The notes: generated from the letters alone by a model not told the origin. 21,431 bases of DNA from a virus (IMGVR_UViG_3300025120_011425:1-21431), one strand, 5' to 3'; counted from the first letter of the stretch, positions 1-7,387 are shown. Translations and numbers: made by a program.

Positions 1-11
1 CTGTTGAAATA

Positions 12-644
12 ATGAAATATATCTTTGTAGTAGGTGCTCCAGGTTCACGCTGGAGTGGTGTGGCCAAGAGCATCTACTTCTCAGAACAAATTGATCAATC
101 AGACGACACACCTGAAAGAACTTATTTTAATCCCAATAGTCCTGCCAAAGCCAAACAGTTGATGCATAGAGGTGCTTACTTTGATCCTGGAATGGAGTTT
201 GGCAATGAACTTGAAAATTTTGACAAGTTGTCAAAACAAGATCTTGCAAAAATATTTGACGCTCCTTTTAAAGGTTCTGATCAAATCAGAATAATAAAAA
301 GTCATGTCCTCAGTAATCATTTAGATAAACTTGCTGACTTGTTTAATGATCCTATTGTGTTGGTTTATAGACACGACGAAGATTGCTTTAATTGGTGGAA
401 CCAGGCTGGAGGTTGGAACATCACTTATCCCAATTACCAATGGTATAAAAATAACGAAACTATAAAAAAGCATATTGCCGTACAAAATCAATCCATAAGA
501 AACTTTGTTAGCAAACACAGATTGTATTCTTTAAACGACAACATTCAACTACAAAAAACACTAGGAATCCAAAGTATGAGTTATTTGCGGTTTACAGATG
601 TAGAAGTATATTGTAAAATAAAGAATGAATCACAAAATTCTTAA
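12..644 (+). CDS. Sulfotransferase-like P-loop protein
   Basis: A 210-residue protein that begins with a beta strand and a P-loop-like GAPGSRWSG (residues 8-16), the position where sulfotransferases bind the 5'-phosphosulfate of PAPS. Two further segments fit that fold: RIIKSH (93-98), and VLVYRHDEDCFNWW (116-129), which resembles the strand-plus-Arg element that binds the 3'-phosphate. The enzyme would transfer sulfate from PAPS to an unknown acceptor, or be a nucleotide-binding relative that has lost this activity. It overlaps the next gene, a methyltransferase, by 20 bases, so the two are probably co-translated and may modify the same molecule. Only 11 bases lie upstream in the window, so the start at ATG 12 cannot be tested by promoter context. 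The fold assignment is moderate and the substrate is unknown. Confidence 0.55.
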   Translation: MKYIFVVGAPGSRWSGVAKSIYFSEQIDQSDDTPERTYFNPNSPAKAKQLMHRGAYFDPGMEFGNELENFDKLSKQDLAKIFDAPFKGSDQIRIIKSHVLSNHLDKLADLFNDPIVLVYRHDEDCFNWWNQAGGWNITYPNYQWYKNNETIKKHIAVQNQSIRNFVSKHRLYSLNDNIQLQKTLGIQSMSYLRFTDVEVYCKIKNESQNS

Positions 645-1278
645 TCAATTAATAGTGGATCTTGGTAAAGGTGAGATAACACCTGAATACATCAAGAGCA
701 CCTTTGATATAGATTTAGACAAAAATTATAACAATGTAGAACAGTATGCACGAGCAATCGATGATGCAGTCCTGCACAGGTACTTTTCTAAGGTGTGGCA
801 ATCCGACATGAAAAAATGGAAACACAGTGGACTACAACTAATTGATGAAGTCAATAAATTAAGACCAAGAGCAGTGCTTGATGTAGGGTGCGGTTATAAC
901 GAGTTCAAAGGCAAGATTAATTTCCTAACCGGTATAGATCCTTACAACGACAACGCAGATATTAGAATAAACACAATCGATTATAAACCCAAAGAAAAAT
1001 TTGATGTGATATTGTGCCTTGGATCCATTAACTTTGGCTCGCAGTCTAAGATAGAAACAGAAGTTGCCCATTGTGCCAGTCTGTTGGAGCAGGACGGTAT
1101 CATGTTCTTTAGGGTCAACCCAGGTGTTCCACACGACAAACCAGAGTCTAAATGGATTCACTTCTTTGCTTGGAATGTGCCCTTCATAATAGATCTAGCC
1201 AACAAGTTAAATTTAAAAGTATTAGATATTAGAGACGATAGCAACAAGAGAAAATACTTTGTTTATAGGAAAATCTAA
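625..1278 (+). CDS. Class I SAM-dependent methyltransferase
   Basis: A 217-residue protein with a Rossmann methyltransferase core. Motif I is VLDVGCG (84-90), the acidic end of strand 2 is GIDP (103-106), and a motif IV-like strand is FDVILCLG (126-133). The N-terminal 80 residues are helical and probably form an acceptor-specific lid. A family of this kind transfers a methyl group from S-adenosylmethionine, but the sequence does not reveal the acceptor. It does not have the DPPY-type motif of amino DNA methylases, so a small-molecule, sugar or protein target is more likely than DNA. The start ATG overlaps the end of the upstream sulfotransferase-like gene by 20 bases, suggesting translational coupling. 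After the stop there is a 67-base intergenic region carrying promoters. Confidence 0.8.
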   Translation: MNHKILNQLIVDLGKGEITPEYIKSTFDIDLDKNYNNVEQYARAIDDAVLHRYFSKVWQSDMKKWKHSGLQLIDEVNKLRPRAVLDVGCGYNEFKGKINFLTGIDPYNDNADIRINTIDYKPKEKFDVILCLGSINFGSQSKIETEVAHCASLLEQDGIMFFRVNPGVPHDKPESKWIHFFAWNVPFIIDLANKLNLKVLDIRDDSNKRKYFVYRKI

Positions 1279-1300
1279 GCAAAAACACACATAATAACAA

Positions 1301-1328
1301 TAGACAAATGCTTTTTCTGTGCTACAAT
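1301..1328 (+). promoter_or_regulatory. Sigma-70-like promoter upstream of 1346
   Basis: TAGACA (1301-1306) and TACAAT (1323-1328) are separated by 16 bases and lie in the intergenic gap after the methyltransferase gene. The -35 block ATAGACAA is the same as in the promoter ahead of nrdA. The predicted start near 1334-1336 falls on top of the late-type TAAATA element, so early and late polymerases would compete here. Confidence 0.5.
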
Positions 1329-1331
1329 AAA

Positions 1332-1339
1332 CGTAAATA
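1332..1339 (+). promoter_or_regulatory. T4-late-type promoter element (CGTAAATA)
   Basis: CGTAAATA matches the last six bases of the T4 late consensus TATAAATA. It ends 6 bases before the ATG at 1346, so by T4 geometry transcription would begin one base before the start codon. No Shine-Dalgarno sequence lies between, as expected for a near-leaderless message. Confidence 0.5.
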
Positions 1340-1345
1340 CACAAG

Positions 1346-1645
1346 ATGCAAAAAAAAACAAATAGTATCTTAGAAGAATTATCAAAGGTAAGGTTCACTA
1401 AAGAGCCCGAAAACTTTGTAGAACATCGTGCTTCTCATATAATTGACAGTGCAATAAACCTTATACATTATATTAGAGAAAATTTTAATGCTCAAACAGC
1501 ATACACTTTAGAAAAAAAATTCAACAGTGCAATCAAAAATCTAGACAGTAATAAATTTCATAAAGGCGTTTCTAGACTAAAAGAACTCAAAGATGTCAAA
1601 CAGTCTTTCACCGTCAAACAAGGTGAATACAAAGACGAGGAATAA
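1346..1645 (+). CDS. Small helical protein of unknown function
   Basis: A 99-residue protein that I do not recognise. It is charged and predicted to be almost entirely helical (for example the region around HIIDSAINLIHYIREN, residues 33-50), with a lysine-rich C-terminal half and an acidic tail. There is no signal peptide or membrane segment. It follows an intergenic region with both a sigma-70-like promoter and a late-type TAAATA element, and ends 2 bases before the ligase-like gene at 1648, whose Shine-Dalgarno (GACGAGGA) lies inside its last codons. It is therefore the first gene of a two-gene unit and may work with the ligase-like protein or be a minor virion or assembly factor; that role is inference from position only. 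Confidence 0.75.
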   Translation: MQKKTNSILEELSKVRFTKEPENFVEHRASHIIDSAINLIHYIRENFNAQTAYTLEKKFNSAIKNLDSNKFHKGVSRLKELKDVKQSFTVKQGEYKDEE

Positions 1646-1647
1646 AA

Positions 1648-2865
1648 ATGCTTATCGAAGACATTCTTAATGAGTTTAAGAGAACACATTTAGAACACAT
1701 AGAAGACATAGTGCTTACCCAAGGCTATAATGGTGGCAAGGCAGTGATAGATTATTATAAAGGTTTGCTTGTTACCCTACAAGGAACCACTGTTAATCCT
1801 GTACAGGTTAGTGTCAAATGGGACGGTGCTCCTGCTGTAGTGTGTGGAATAAATCCAGACAACGGTAAATTTTTTGTTGGGACCAAATCGGTTTTTGCAC
1901 AAAGTCCTAAAATAAATTATACCAAAAATGATATCGCTCGTAATCACGGTACAGATGATCTTGGACAAAAACTTTTAAAGTGTTTGGTTCATCTTAAAAA
2001 AATTAATATTCAAGGAGTTGTACAAGGTGACTTATTGTTTACTGAAGATGATTTAAGTAGAAAACCAATTGGTGGTAAGCAACATATAACTTTTACTCCT
2101 AACACAATAACTTATGCAGTACAAGAAGGTACAGATATTGCAAAACAAGTTGAAGCGGCCAAAGTCGGTATAATATTTCATACAACATATACAGGCGACA
2201 GTCTAGGAGACATGAATGCATCAGCAGGAGTTGATGTACAAAGTTTTACAAAATCACCTAACGTGTTTTTTGATAACGCAACGTACAAGGATGTTTCAGG
2301 CAGTGCAAAATTTACTAAAGATGAAACTGCATTGTTTATGCAACAGGTAGATAACTTAGAAAAACTTTTGCAATCGGTTCCAAGAAATTTAAGTGACATG
2401 TTTAAAGGCAATCAAGACTTTGTTCCATACTTTCAAATGTTTATTAATGATCAAGTAAGGCAAGGTAAACTTCCAACCAATGCAAATTTATTTGTAAACG
2501 ATTTTAAAAAGTTTTACACAAATAGAATGCAACAACAAATTGCAGGACTTAAAGCACAAAAGGCTCTAGCACTTAGACAAGAAAAAATGAAACAGATGCC
2601 TGTGTTTTTAAACAGACTGAAAAGACCATTACAGGCCATGCTTAACTTTTACAAGCAGACACAATCAATGAAAACATTAATTTTAAAAAAAATGAATCAA
2701 GCAATGCAGATTGGATCATTTAGTCAAACTGAAAATGGATTGGAAGTTACAGAACCTGAAGGATTTGTTGCAGTTGATAAACAAGGTGGTGCTGTAAAAT
2801 TAGTAGATAGATTAGGATTCAGTAGAAGAAATTTGACTGTTATCAACAAATTCAAACCATCTTAA
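1648..2865 (+). CDS. DNA/RNA ligase-type nucleotidyltransferase-like protein
   Basis: A 405-residue protein with the ordered motifs of the covalent nucleotidyltransferase superfamily (ATP-dependent DNA ligases, RNA ligases, capping enzymes). Motif I is VKWDGAP (56-62), in which Lys57 would carry the AMP or GMP. There is a following strand FFVGTKSVF (75-83) and a motif III-like GVVQGDLLF (123-131). Near the C-terminus are EGFVAVD (371-377, motif IV-like) and VKLVDR (383-388, motif V-like). Between them lies a long helical insertion (about 225-350) that normal ligases lack, which sets motifs IV and V unusually far from motif I. It could seal or cap a nucleic acid, or be a non-catalytic virion relative; large phage proteins of unknown function with KxDG exist. 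The Shine-Dalgarno GAGGA precedes the ATG. The last 54 bases overlap the convergent glycosyltransferase gene. Confidence 0.6.
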   Translation: MLIEDILNEFKRTHLEHIEDIVLTQGYNGGKAVIDYYKGLLVTLQGTTVNPVQVSVKWDGAPAVVCGINPDNGKFFVGTKSVFAQSPKINYTKNDIARNHGTDDLGQKLLKCLVHLKKINIQGVVQGDLLFTEDDLSRKPIGGKQHITFTPNTITYAVQEGTDIAKQVEAAKVGIIFHTTYTGDSLGDMNASAGVDVQSFTKSPNVFFDNATYKDVSGSAKFTKDETALFMQQVDNLEKLLQSVPRNLSDMFKGNQDFVPYFQMFINDQVRQGKLPTNANLFVNDFKKFYTNRMQQQIAGLKAQKALALRQEKMKQMPVFLNRLKRPLQAMLNFYKQTQSMKTLILKKMNQAMQIGSFSQTENGLEVTEPEGFVAVDKQGGAVKLVDRLGFSRRNLTVINKFKPS

Positions 2866-3882
2866 TAATTCATTATTGATTGAAGGAATTAAATTTAGTT
2901 TATTATAAAAAGTTTTTTTATTATGTTCTCTTATTTCTGTTGTTTGTTCATATAATTTGTGCCAATTGCTAGACTTTAAATTTGTAATTAATTTAACAAT
3001 CTTATCGATCCTTTTATCGCAATCATGTGTTTCATCGTAAGATTCGTCAAATACTGTTTCAAAAGTTTTAAATCCAAGTTTTTTTAATTTTTTAAGATAT
3101 GCAAAATTGCCATGCACAATAAAAATGTGTCCAGCAATTATTGGTTTCCATATCTTCTCTGTCATAAAAACATCGTTACAGTTGTCGTTTGTTTCTGACA
3201 CTATACTTAAACCTGTTTCGTTGTAGGGTTTTTCATATATTTCTTGATCACAATCATACATTGGATAGGTTTGTGTATTATCCAACCAAGGCAATTCATA
3301 GGCAGGGTTCAGTTTTACCGGATGATCTCTATGATGAGTAAAACTATATAAACTTTTTTCTAACAGATTAACATCTAATAGTTTTTCATAAAGTTTTGCT
3401 CTATGTTTTCTAGGTTGCTTATTAAGATATAAAAAATCATATTTTTTAACTGAATGGTCAAACTGTAACTGAGGTTTAGTATATTTTTTGCTCATTAGAT
3501 ACCAAAACCAACTGTGTTGACCATGCCATAGAAATCTATTTTTGAATCCTGTTGGAAAATACTTAGAGTTTTCAAAATTTTCTTTTGATTCCCATGAACA
3601 TGAAACGATTATTTTAAAGCCTAGTGTTTCAAGTTTAACGATTCTATTTTTTAATTCAATATCAAAATCTTTATTTCCTTGTAATCTTTGATTACGATGT
3701 TTTACATCTAGCAGTGCAATTTTTCTGTCATAATCAGAAAGATTAAATTGATGAAGGGTATAATATTCTCCGGTCATTTCAAATTTTTGATTAGGTAAGT
3801 TGTTTAGTTTTATAAATCCTTCAGTGGCCAGGTGATCTCCAGTTTTCATTATGTCAGTTAGAATAAAATTGGTCTGGGCCAT
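2812..3882 (-). CDS. GT10-like glycosyltransferase
   Basis: A 356-residue protein whose C-terminal third resembles the donor-binding half of GT10 fucosyltransferases: an SETND segment (229-233) followed by VFMTEKIWKPIIAGHIFIVHG (238-258), where GT10 enzymes have the conserved TEKxxxxxxxGxVPVxxG signature. An earlier strand, DFLYLNKQPRKHR (149-161), fits the start of the nucleotide-sugar domain. The likely role is transfer of a sugar from a GDP-sugar to phage or host surface glycan; donor and acceptor are unknown. It is on the minus strand between plus-strand genes. Its 3' end overlaps the ligase-like gene by 54 bases, and its start is only 15 bases from the divergent gene at 3898. ATG at 3882 is chosen; an internal ATG at 3849 is possible. 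Confidence 0.65.
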   Translation of the reverse strand: MAQTNFILTDIMKTGDHLATEGFIKLNNLPNQKFEMTGEYYTLHQFNLSDYDRKIALLDVKHRNQRLQGNKDFDIELKNRIVKLETLGFKIIVSCSWESKENFENSKYFPTGFKNRFLWHGQHSWFWYLMSKKYTKPQLQFDHSVKKYDFLYLNKQPRKHRAKLYEKLLDVNLLEKSLYSFTHHRDHPVKLNPAYELPWLDNTQTYPMYDCDQEIYEKPYNETGLSIVSETNDNCNDVFMTEKIWKPIIAGHIFIVHGNFAYLKKLKKLGFKTFETVFDESYDETHDCDKRIDKIVKLITNLKSSNWHKLYEQTTEIREHNKKTFYNKLNLIPSINNELLRWFEFVDNSQISSTES

Positions 3883-3884
3883 TG

Positions 3885-3892
3885 GGTAAATA
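3885..3892 (+). promoter_or_regulatory. T4-late-type promoter element (GGTAAATA)
   Basis: TAAATA (3887-3892) sits in the 15-base gap between the divergent glycosyltransferase start and the gene at 3898, ending exactly 5 bases before the ATG. By T4 late-promoter spacing the transcript would begin at that ATG. The element overlaps the alternative upstream ATG at 3892, which argues against that codon being used. Confidence 0.55.
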
Positions 3893-3897
3893 TGTTT

Positions 3898-4749
3898 ATG
3901 TTAACACCTTTTTTACAGTATGTATCCGAAGCAAGAATCGTGAGACGACAAGATGACTTGTCTAGATACACTTATGGAGAAATTGAGGATAAGATCTACC
4001 TGAGTTTTATGTCATTGGCACTATTAAACAAGTTTGGAACATTCAAATCATTTGTAAAACAATATTCCAATGCAACTTTAACCTACGGTGGCTTTGAAAG
4101 AGTGAGAACAACAGCGAACGATCTACACAATATGCTGGCAGTGGTAGACGGAAACAAAGACATATTAGATAAACTTTCAAACAAAGGTCAAGCAAAAGCC
4201 ATGAGAGAAAGACATGTATTACCAACAATGTCAGTGAAAAGATGGTTGAGAACACAAGACAATGATTACAACTTCTTGGCCCAACTAGAAAGATCACTTG
4301 GCATAACAAACAGTGACTACAAAAATTTAAGAATAGCAATTAGTGACTTTAATAATTTAGATAGCCGTAGAAAAAAAGTTACAGTTACAAGATTGCTACA
4401 AGCATTAAGATCAAAACTTGCAGGCACAGACATTGCCAAACAAGTAGACAGACTAGCAGGTAACAAAGCATTAGAGTTAGACAACGTAGTCGACGCTGAA
4501 CAAACAACCAGACCAAGCGATATGACTGCTGATGAACTAAACGCATACAGAATACTAGTTGGTCCAACCAATGTTAGACGTGCCAAGATAGCAGTTGATC
4601 AGGCACGACAAGGAAAAGGATTAGCGGGTCCTCTTGCCGCGAGTTACTATCCCATAATGAAAATGATAGATGACATTGCCAAAGGTGGATTTACTTTCGT
4701 AAAATTACTTCAAACAATAGCAGACCGAGCCAAACGTAGCAAAAAATAA
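3898..4749 (+). CDS. Conserved-type phage protein of unknown function
   Basis: A 283-residue basic, helix-rich protein that I cannot assign to a family. It has a lysine/arginine-rich C-terminus, a central segment full of Lys and Arg (around VTRLLQALRSKL), and no membrane span or signal peptide. Its opening residues, MLTPFLQYVSEARIV, have the short amphipathic N-terminus often seen in small structural or assembly proteins of marine T4-like phages, but that is only suggestive. I place the start at 3898 and not at the in-frame ATG at 3892, because the late-type TAAATA promoter occupies 3887-3892 and sits 5 bases before 3898, as at three other genes here. The stop overlaps the next start as TAATG, so the downstream kinase-like/methyltransferase gene is translationally coupled to it. 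Confidence 0.7.
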   Translation: MLTPFLQYVSEARIVRRQDDLSRYTYGEIEDKIYLSFMSLALLNKFGTFKSFVKQYSNATLTYGGFERVRTTANDLHNMLAVVDGNKDILDKLSNKGQAKAMRERHVLPTMSVKRWLRTQDNDYNFLAQLERSLGITNSDYKNLRIAISDFNNLDSRRKKVTVTRLLQALRSKLAGTDIAKQVDRLAGNKALELDNVVDAEQTTRPSDMTADELNAYRILVGPTNVRRAKIAVDQARQGKGLAGPLAASYYPIMKMIDDIAKGGFTFVKLLQTIADRAKRSKK

Positions 4750-5954
4750 TGGTCCAACAATGGCTACACCGAAGTTATGGTAAAATCAGCGAAGTCACTT
4801 TAGATATCAAAAAATGTGAAGTTGTTAAAGAATTTCATCGTCATGACATCAAGAATAAAAGATCTAGACAAATAAAGGCTCGAGACAGTTTTTATCATTC
4901 TTTTTACAGAGAACTTACCTGTTTGCAAAGACTAAAAGGGGCAAAACATTTCCCCCAGTTGCTAGATTACAACAAAGAAGACATGTGGATAAAAATGACC
5001 TATTGTGGCACTCCTTACCCTGTAGACAAAACACCACGAGATAACAAAAGTGAACTGATTCCACAAGCACAAAAAATCCTAGAAACTTTACAAGAAAAAA
5101 AGATCAAGTATCCGTATAAAAAATTTATGCAAATAGATAAGGCAAAAGGTCTAAGTTATCCTTTTTTTACTGCTACAAATCTCCATATCCTTGATAACGT
5201 GTTACATCTAATTGATTTTGAAACCTCTTATCCTGTAGACAGCGACTATGACAAATATTTTAGTGAAGAATTCAAACAAGGTTACAAAGACTGGTCTGCT
5301 GAAGAATTTATGGAATTATTTAAAAAACTTGCTGTAGATGACGAATCTGAATTAAGTAGTAAAGTATATCTAAAATCCAATGAAAAACAATTTGTGAAAA
5401 CACACGCACCACACATCAGAAAAAAATGGCTTAACTATCAAAATAATTCTGTTGGAGATAATGTTACTGATAGAATTAAAAAGTTTGGCATATTGAATTA
5501 CGCAGGTCCCGAAAAAACAATGATAGACATAGGAGCCAATCATGGCAAATTTGGCATAGATTTACAAAATAATTTTAGGCACATTGATTGTGTAGAACCC
5601 TTTTGTTCAGCACCAGACCCTATACCAACCAACATGAGTTGGCATTCTATGGGTTTTAAACAATTTGTAGGCACAAACAAACAGCAATGGGATCTTGTTT
5701 TAACTTTTGCTTGTACAATACAAATTGCCGATATTGATCTAATGAAAGAAGCAGATATTGCCAAAAGCCATTATGACTTGATAAAAACTAACGGGTATCT
5801 CATTTATGAAACACAAAAACAAAGCGGCAGGCCAGCAAATGGTGAGCATGTCCAAAAAATTGTTAATGCATTCATTAAACTTATGGGAAAACCTATAAAG
5901 TCCGGAAAAGCCAGGCGCGGTGGCAGAATGTACTATGTTTTTAATAAAAAATAG
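4749..5954 (+). CDS. Kinase-like domain fused to a methyltransferase
   Basis: A 401-residue two-domain protein. Residues 1-200 look like a small-molecule or LPS-type kinase fold: VVK with Lys27 in the ATP-binding position, RELTCL with Glu55 in the helix C position, and TNLHILDNVLHLIDFE (143-158), where Asn144 and Asp156 match metal-binding Asn and DFG-type Asp. The residue five before Asn144 is Phe and not the catalytic Asp of HRDxxxxN, so the domain may be inactive, or the catalytic base may lie elsewhere. Residues 250-401 are a class I methyltransferase with MIDIGANHGKFGIDL (258-272, motif I) and VEPF (282-285). The gene starts on the stop of the upstream gene (TAATG), so the pair is coupled. 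The target is unknown; a glycan or small molecule is plausible for this kinase class. Confidence 0.6.
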   Translation: MVQQWLHRSYGKISEVTLDIKKCEVVKEFHRHDIKNKRSRQIKARDSFYHSFYRELTCLQRLKGAKHFPQLLDYNKEDMWIKMTYCGTPYPVDKTPRDNKSELIPQAQKILETLQEKKIKYPYKKFMQIDKAKGLSYPFFTATNLHILDNVLHLIDFETSYPVDSDYDKYFSEEFKQGYKDWSAEEFMELFKKLAVDDESELSSKVYLKSNEKQFVKTHAPHIRKKWLNYQNNSVGDNVTDRIKKFGILNYAGPEKTMIDIGANHGKFGIDLQNNFRHIDCVEPFCSAPDPIPTNMSWHSMGFKQFVGTNKQQWDLVLTFACTIQIADIDLMKEADIAKSHYDLIKTNGYLIYETQKQSGRPANGEHVQKIVNAFIKLMGKPIKSGKARRGGRMYYVFNKK

Positions 5955-5959
5955 CCATT

Positions 5960-5987
5960 TTGGTAATATTATCACAGAATTTACCAA
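5960..5987 (+). repeat. Inverted repeat TTGGTAA/TTACCAA
   Basis: TTGGTAA (5960-5966) and TTACCAA (5981-5987) are perfect inverted repeats with a 14-base loop, directly after the kinase-methyltransferase stop. A further TTACCA at 5991-5996 abuts the late-type promoter. No U-run follows, so it is not a canonical terminator; it could be an operator or an mRNA 3'-end stabiliser. Confidence 0.3.
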
Positions 5988-5994
5988 CCTTTAC

Positions 5995-6002
5995 CATAAA
6001 TA
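5995..6002 (+). promoter_or_regulatory. T4-late-type promoter CATAAATA
   Basis: CATAAATA differs from the T4 late consensus TATAAATA by one base. It would start transcription near 6008, giving the three-gene cluster a leader of about 58 bases that ends in a strong Shine-Dalgarno, AAGGAGG (6052-6058). This is the normal-leader type of late promoter, in contrast to the leaderless type at 3898, 7388, 9587 and 19610. Confidence 0.65.
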
Positions 6003-6065
6003 TTAGCAACTTGATTCCTGAGCGGGATCAAAGTCATTATAATCAGAAAAAAAGGAGGATTAAAA

Positions 6066-6467
6066 ATGGCAACGGAAAACAACACGACATTCGTGGCAGG
6101 AACACAATCTTTTCTAGGAAAAGAACTTGAGTTCATCACGATTGATGCAGGTGAGGAGTTAGCGAATCACTTGTTAAAAAACGAAACAGCAAACGCTATC
6201 GAAAACACAGTTAGAGTATACGGTAACATCGTAGGTTCTGGCCCATTATTCGATACGAATGCTTCAAGAACATACATCGTAGAAGGTACAGACATGTTCG
6301 TTGGTGCACCAGCAGGTGCAGGCGGCACTTTTACTTTCACTGAATCAGGTGCAGACGGTTCGTCAGTAGGAACACTACTTGCGGCACTTAAAGCATTAGG
6401 TACAGTCGATGGTATTGACTTAAACGACTCTGGCACTACTGCCAAAATCGAAAACTTAGAAATATAA
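6066..6467 (+). CDS. Small abundant virion-type protein, paralogue 1
   Basis: A 133-residue protein, glycine-, alanine- and threonine-rich and predicted mostly beta, without membrane segments. It is the first of three tandem genes of nearly equal length (133, 134, 131 residues) that share a pattern: an N-terminal GKELEFITIDAG-like strand, a central strand after a GP or glycine turn, and a C-terminal NDSGTTAKIENLEI-like strand. The strong Shine-Dalgarno AAGGAGG eight bases before the ATG, the late-type promoter and a dedicated terminator at the cluster end suggest very high late expression, as for capsid decoration, tail-tube-like or other major virion proteins. I do not recognise a named family. 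Base composition is somewhat less AT-rich than the flanking genes, consistent with high expression. Confidence 0.75.
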   Translation: MATENNTTFVAGTQSFLGKELEFITIDAGEELANHLLKNETANAIENTVRVYGNIVGSGPLFDTNASRTYIVEGTDMFVGAPAGAGGTFTFTESGADGSSVGTLLAALKALGTVDGIDLNDSGTTAKIENLEI

Positions 6468-6486
6468 TAGGAAAGGGAAATAAATT

Positions 6487-6891
6487 ATGCCAATATCAAG
6501 AAATAACTTTACAGCTCTACCTGTTGCGGCAGAGTTAGAAGGTGTAGATGTATCTTACTTCACAGTAGATTTCATCAACGCAATGAACGCAGAAGTTGGG
6601 GATCCACAAGCGGGTTCACAAGTTGCTGGATTAGCACTAGTAGAAGCGGCTATCATGAACCAAGGAATCAACATCTTGGCTCAAGGTCCGTTAGGAAACT
6701 CAAACACAGAATGTACTTACATGGTAAGAACTGACAGTTTGGATGTTGCTAACCACATAACTGCAAACGGTCTAAGAGATGCAATCAGAGCGGTTGACAC
6801 AGCAGGAAGAGCGGCAAGTGCCACTCCAAGAAACACTGCTAACATATCATCTGCGACAGTAACGGCTAAAACGTTAACAATCGCTGTTTAA
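6487..6891 (+). CDS. Small abundant virion-type protein, paralogue 2
   Basis: A 134-residue protein and second member of the tandem trio. Its N-terminal LEGVDVSYFTVDF (residues 18-30), central QGPLGNSNTECTYMVRTD and C-terminal ISSATVTAKTLTIAV line up with the same elements of its neighbours, most clearly with paralogue 3, whose tail reads LSSATVVAATAASF. It is separated from the first gene by 19 bases containing a purine-rich ribosome binding site (AGGAAAGGGA). There is no catalytic motif and no signal peptide. The even spacing and absence of promoters inside the cluster imply one late transcript. It is probably an abundant virion component; whether the three form a hetero-oligomer or serve different sites in the particle is not visible from the sequence. 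Confidence 0.75.
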   Translation: MPISRNNFTALPVAAELEGVDVSYFTVDFINAMNAEVGDPQAGSQVAGLALVEAAIMNQGINILAQGPLGNSNTECTYMVRTDSLDVANHITANGLRDAIRAVDTAGRAASATPRNTANISSATVTAKTLTIAV

Positions 6892-6911
6892 TAACATAGG
6901 AGGAATAGACA

Positions 6912-7307
6912 ATGACAACTAAAGTAAATCCTACTAAAGCAAACACAACTGATCACCTTTCAGGTAAGACGATCACGGCTGTGACTGTAGACTTTGCAGT
7001 TAACGGTACGAACTTCGCTTCTACTGAAATGGGACCATTGGGTGCGGTGCAAACAGCAATAGCGACAATGACGCAAGAAGCAACACCAATCATCATTACT
7101 AAATTAAGAAGTGATGGTTCGAATGACGGTCAAGTATTTGACATGGTATTCGAAGGTGAGTTCGGAACTGACACGTACGATGGTTCTAACTCTGAGGCTT
7201 TCGCGGCATACCTACAAACTGTAGTAAGACTGTTAACATCAGTTGGTGCAGGACCAGTGAACTTATCAAGTGCAACTGTTGTAGCGGCTACGGCGGCATC
7301 ATTCTAA
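6912..7307 (+). CDS. Small abundant virion-type protein, paralogue 3
   Basis: A 131-residue protein and third of the tandem paralogues. It has the N-terminal LSGKTITAVTVDFAVNG strand (residues 17-33), a central IIITKLRSDGSNDGQVF region, and the C-terminal LSSATVVAATAASF, which aligns with the tail of paralogue 2. A strong Shine-Dalgarno, AGGAGGA (6898-6904), lies seven bases before the ATG. A clear rho-independent terminator starts 31 bases after the stop, closing the late operon. The alanine- and threonine-rich composition, lack of charge clusters and strong expression signals fit a self-assembling virion protein. Function beyond that is inference. Confidence 0.75.
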   Translation: MTTKVNPTKANTTDHLSGKTITAVTVDFAVNGTNFASTEMGPLGAVQTAIATMTQEATPIIITKLRSDGSNDGQVFDMVFEGEFGTDTYDGSNSEAFAAYLQTVVRLLTSVGAGPVNLSSATVVAATAASF

Positions 7308-7337
7308 TCTAATTAGACTGAAGTACAATTACCAAAG

Positions 7338-7371
7338 AGGGCGGATCTTTAATTAGGTTCGCCCTTTTTTT
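7338..7371 (+). terminator. Rho-independent terminator
   Basis: AGGGCGGA (7338-7345) pairs with TTCGCCCT (7358-7365), including one G-U pair, around a 12-base loop, and is followed by a run of T ending at 7371. It ends the transcript of the three small paralogous genes. A late-type promoter begins only 3 bases after the T-run. Confidence 0.85.
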
Positions 7372-7374
7372 ATG

Positions 7375-7382
7375 ATTAAATA
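7375..7382 (+). promoter_or_regulatory. T4-late-type promoter element (ATTAAATA)
   Basis: TAAATA (7377-7382) ends exactly 5 bases before the ATG at 7388 and follows the terminator immediately. T4 late spacing puts the transcription start at the A of the ATG. There is no Shine-Dalgarno in this gap. Confidence 0.55.
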
Positions 7383-7387
7383 ATCAC

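Noticed and set aside
1307-1315. AATGCTTTT as a T4 MotA box for a middle promoter
   Set aside because: The distance to TACAAT is 7 bases and not the 11-13 of T4 middle promoters, and the sigma-70-type -35 is a better explanation.
3892-3897. ATG at 3892 as start of the 283-residue protein
   Set aside because: It overlaps the last base of the TAAATA element, upstream of the predicted transcription start; 3898 fits the recurrent spacing.
6167-6445. Minus-strand open frame of 92 codons opposite paralogue 1
   Set aside because: A shadow of the plus-strand gene, which has a strong ribosome binding site and paralogues; no promoter or ribosome site on the minus strand.
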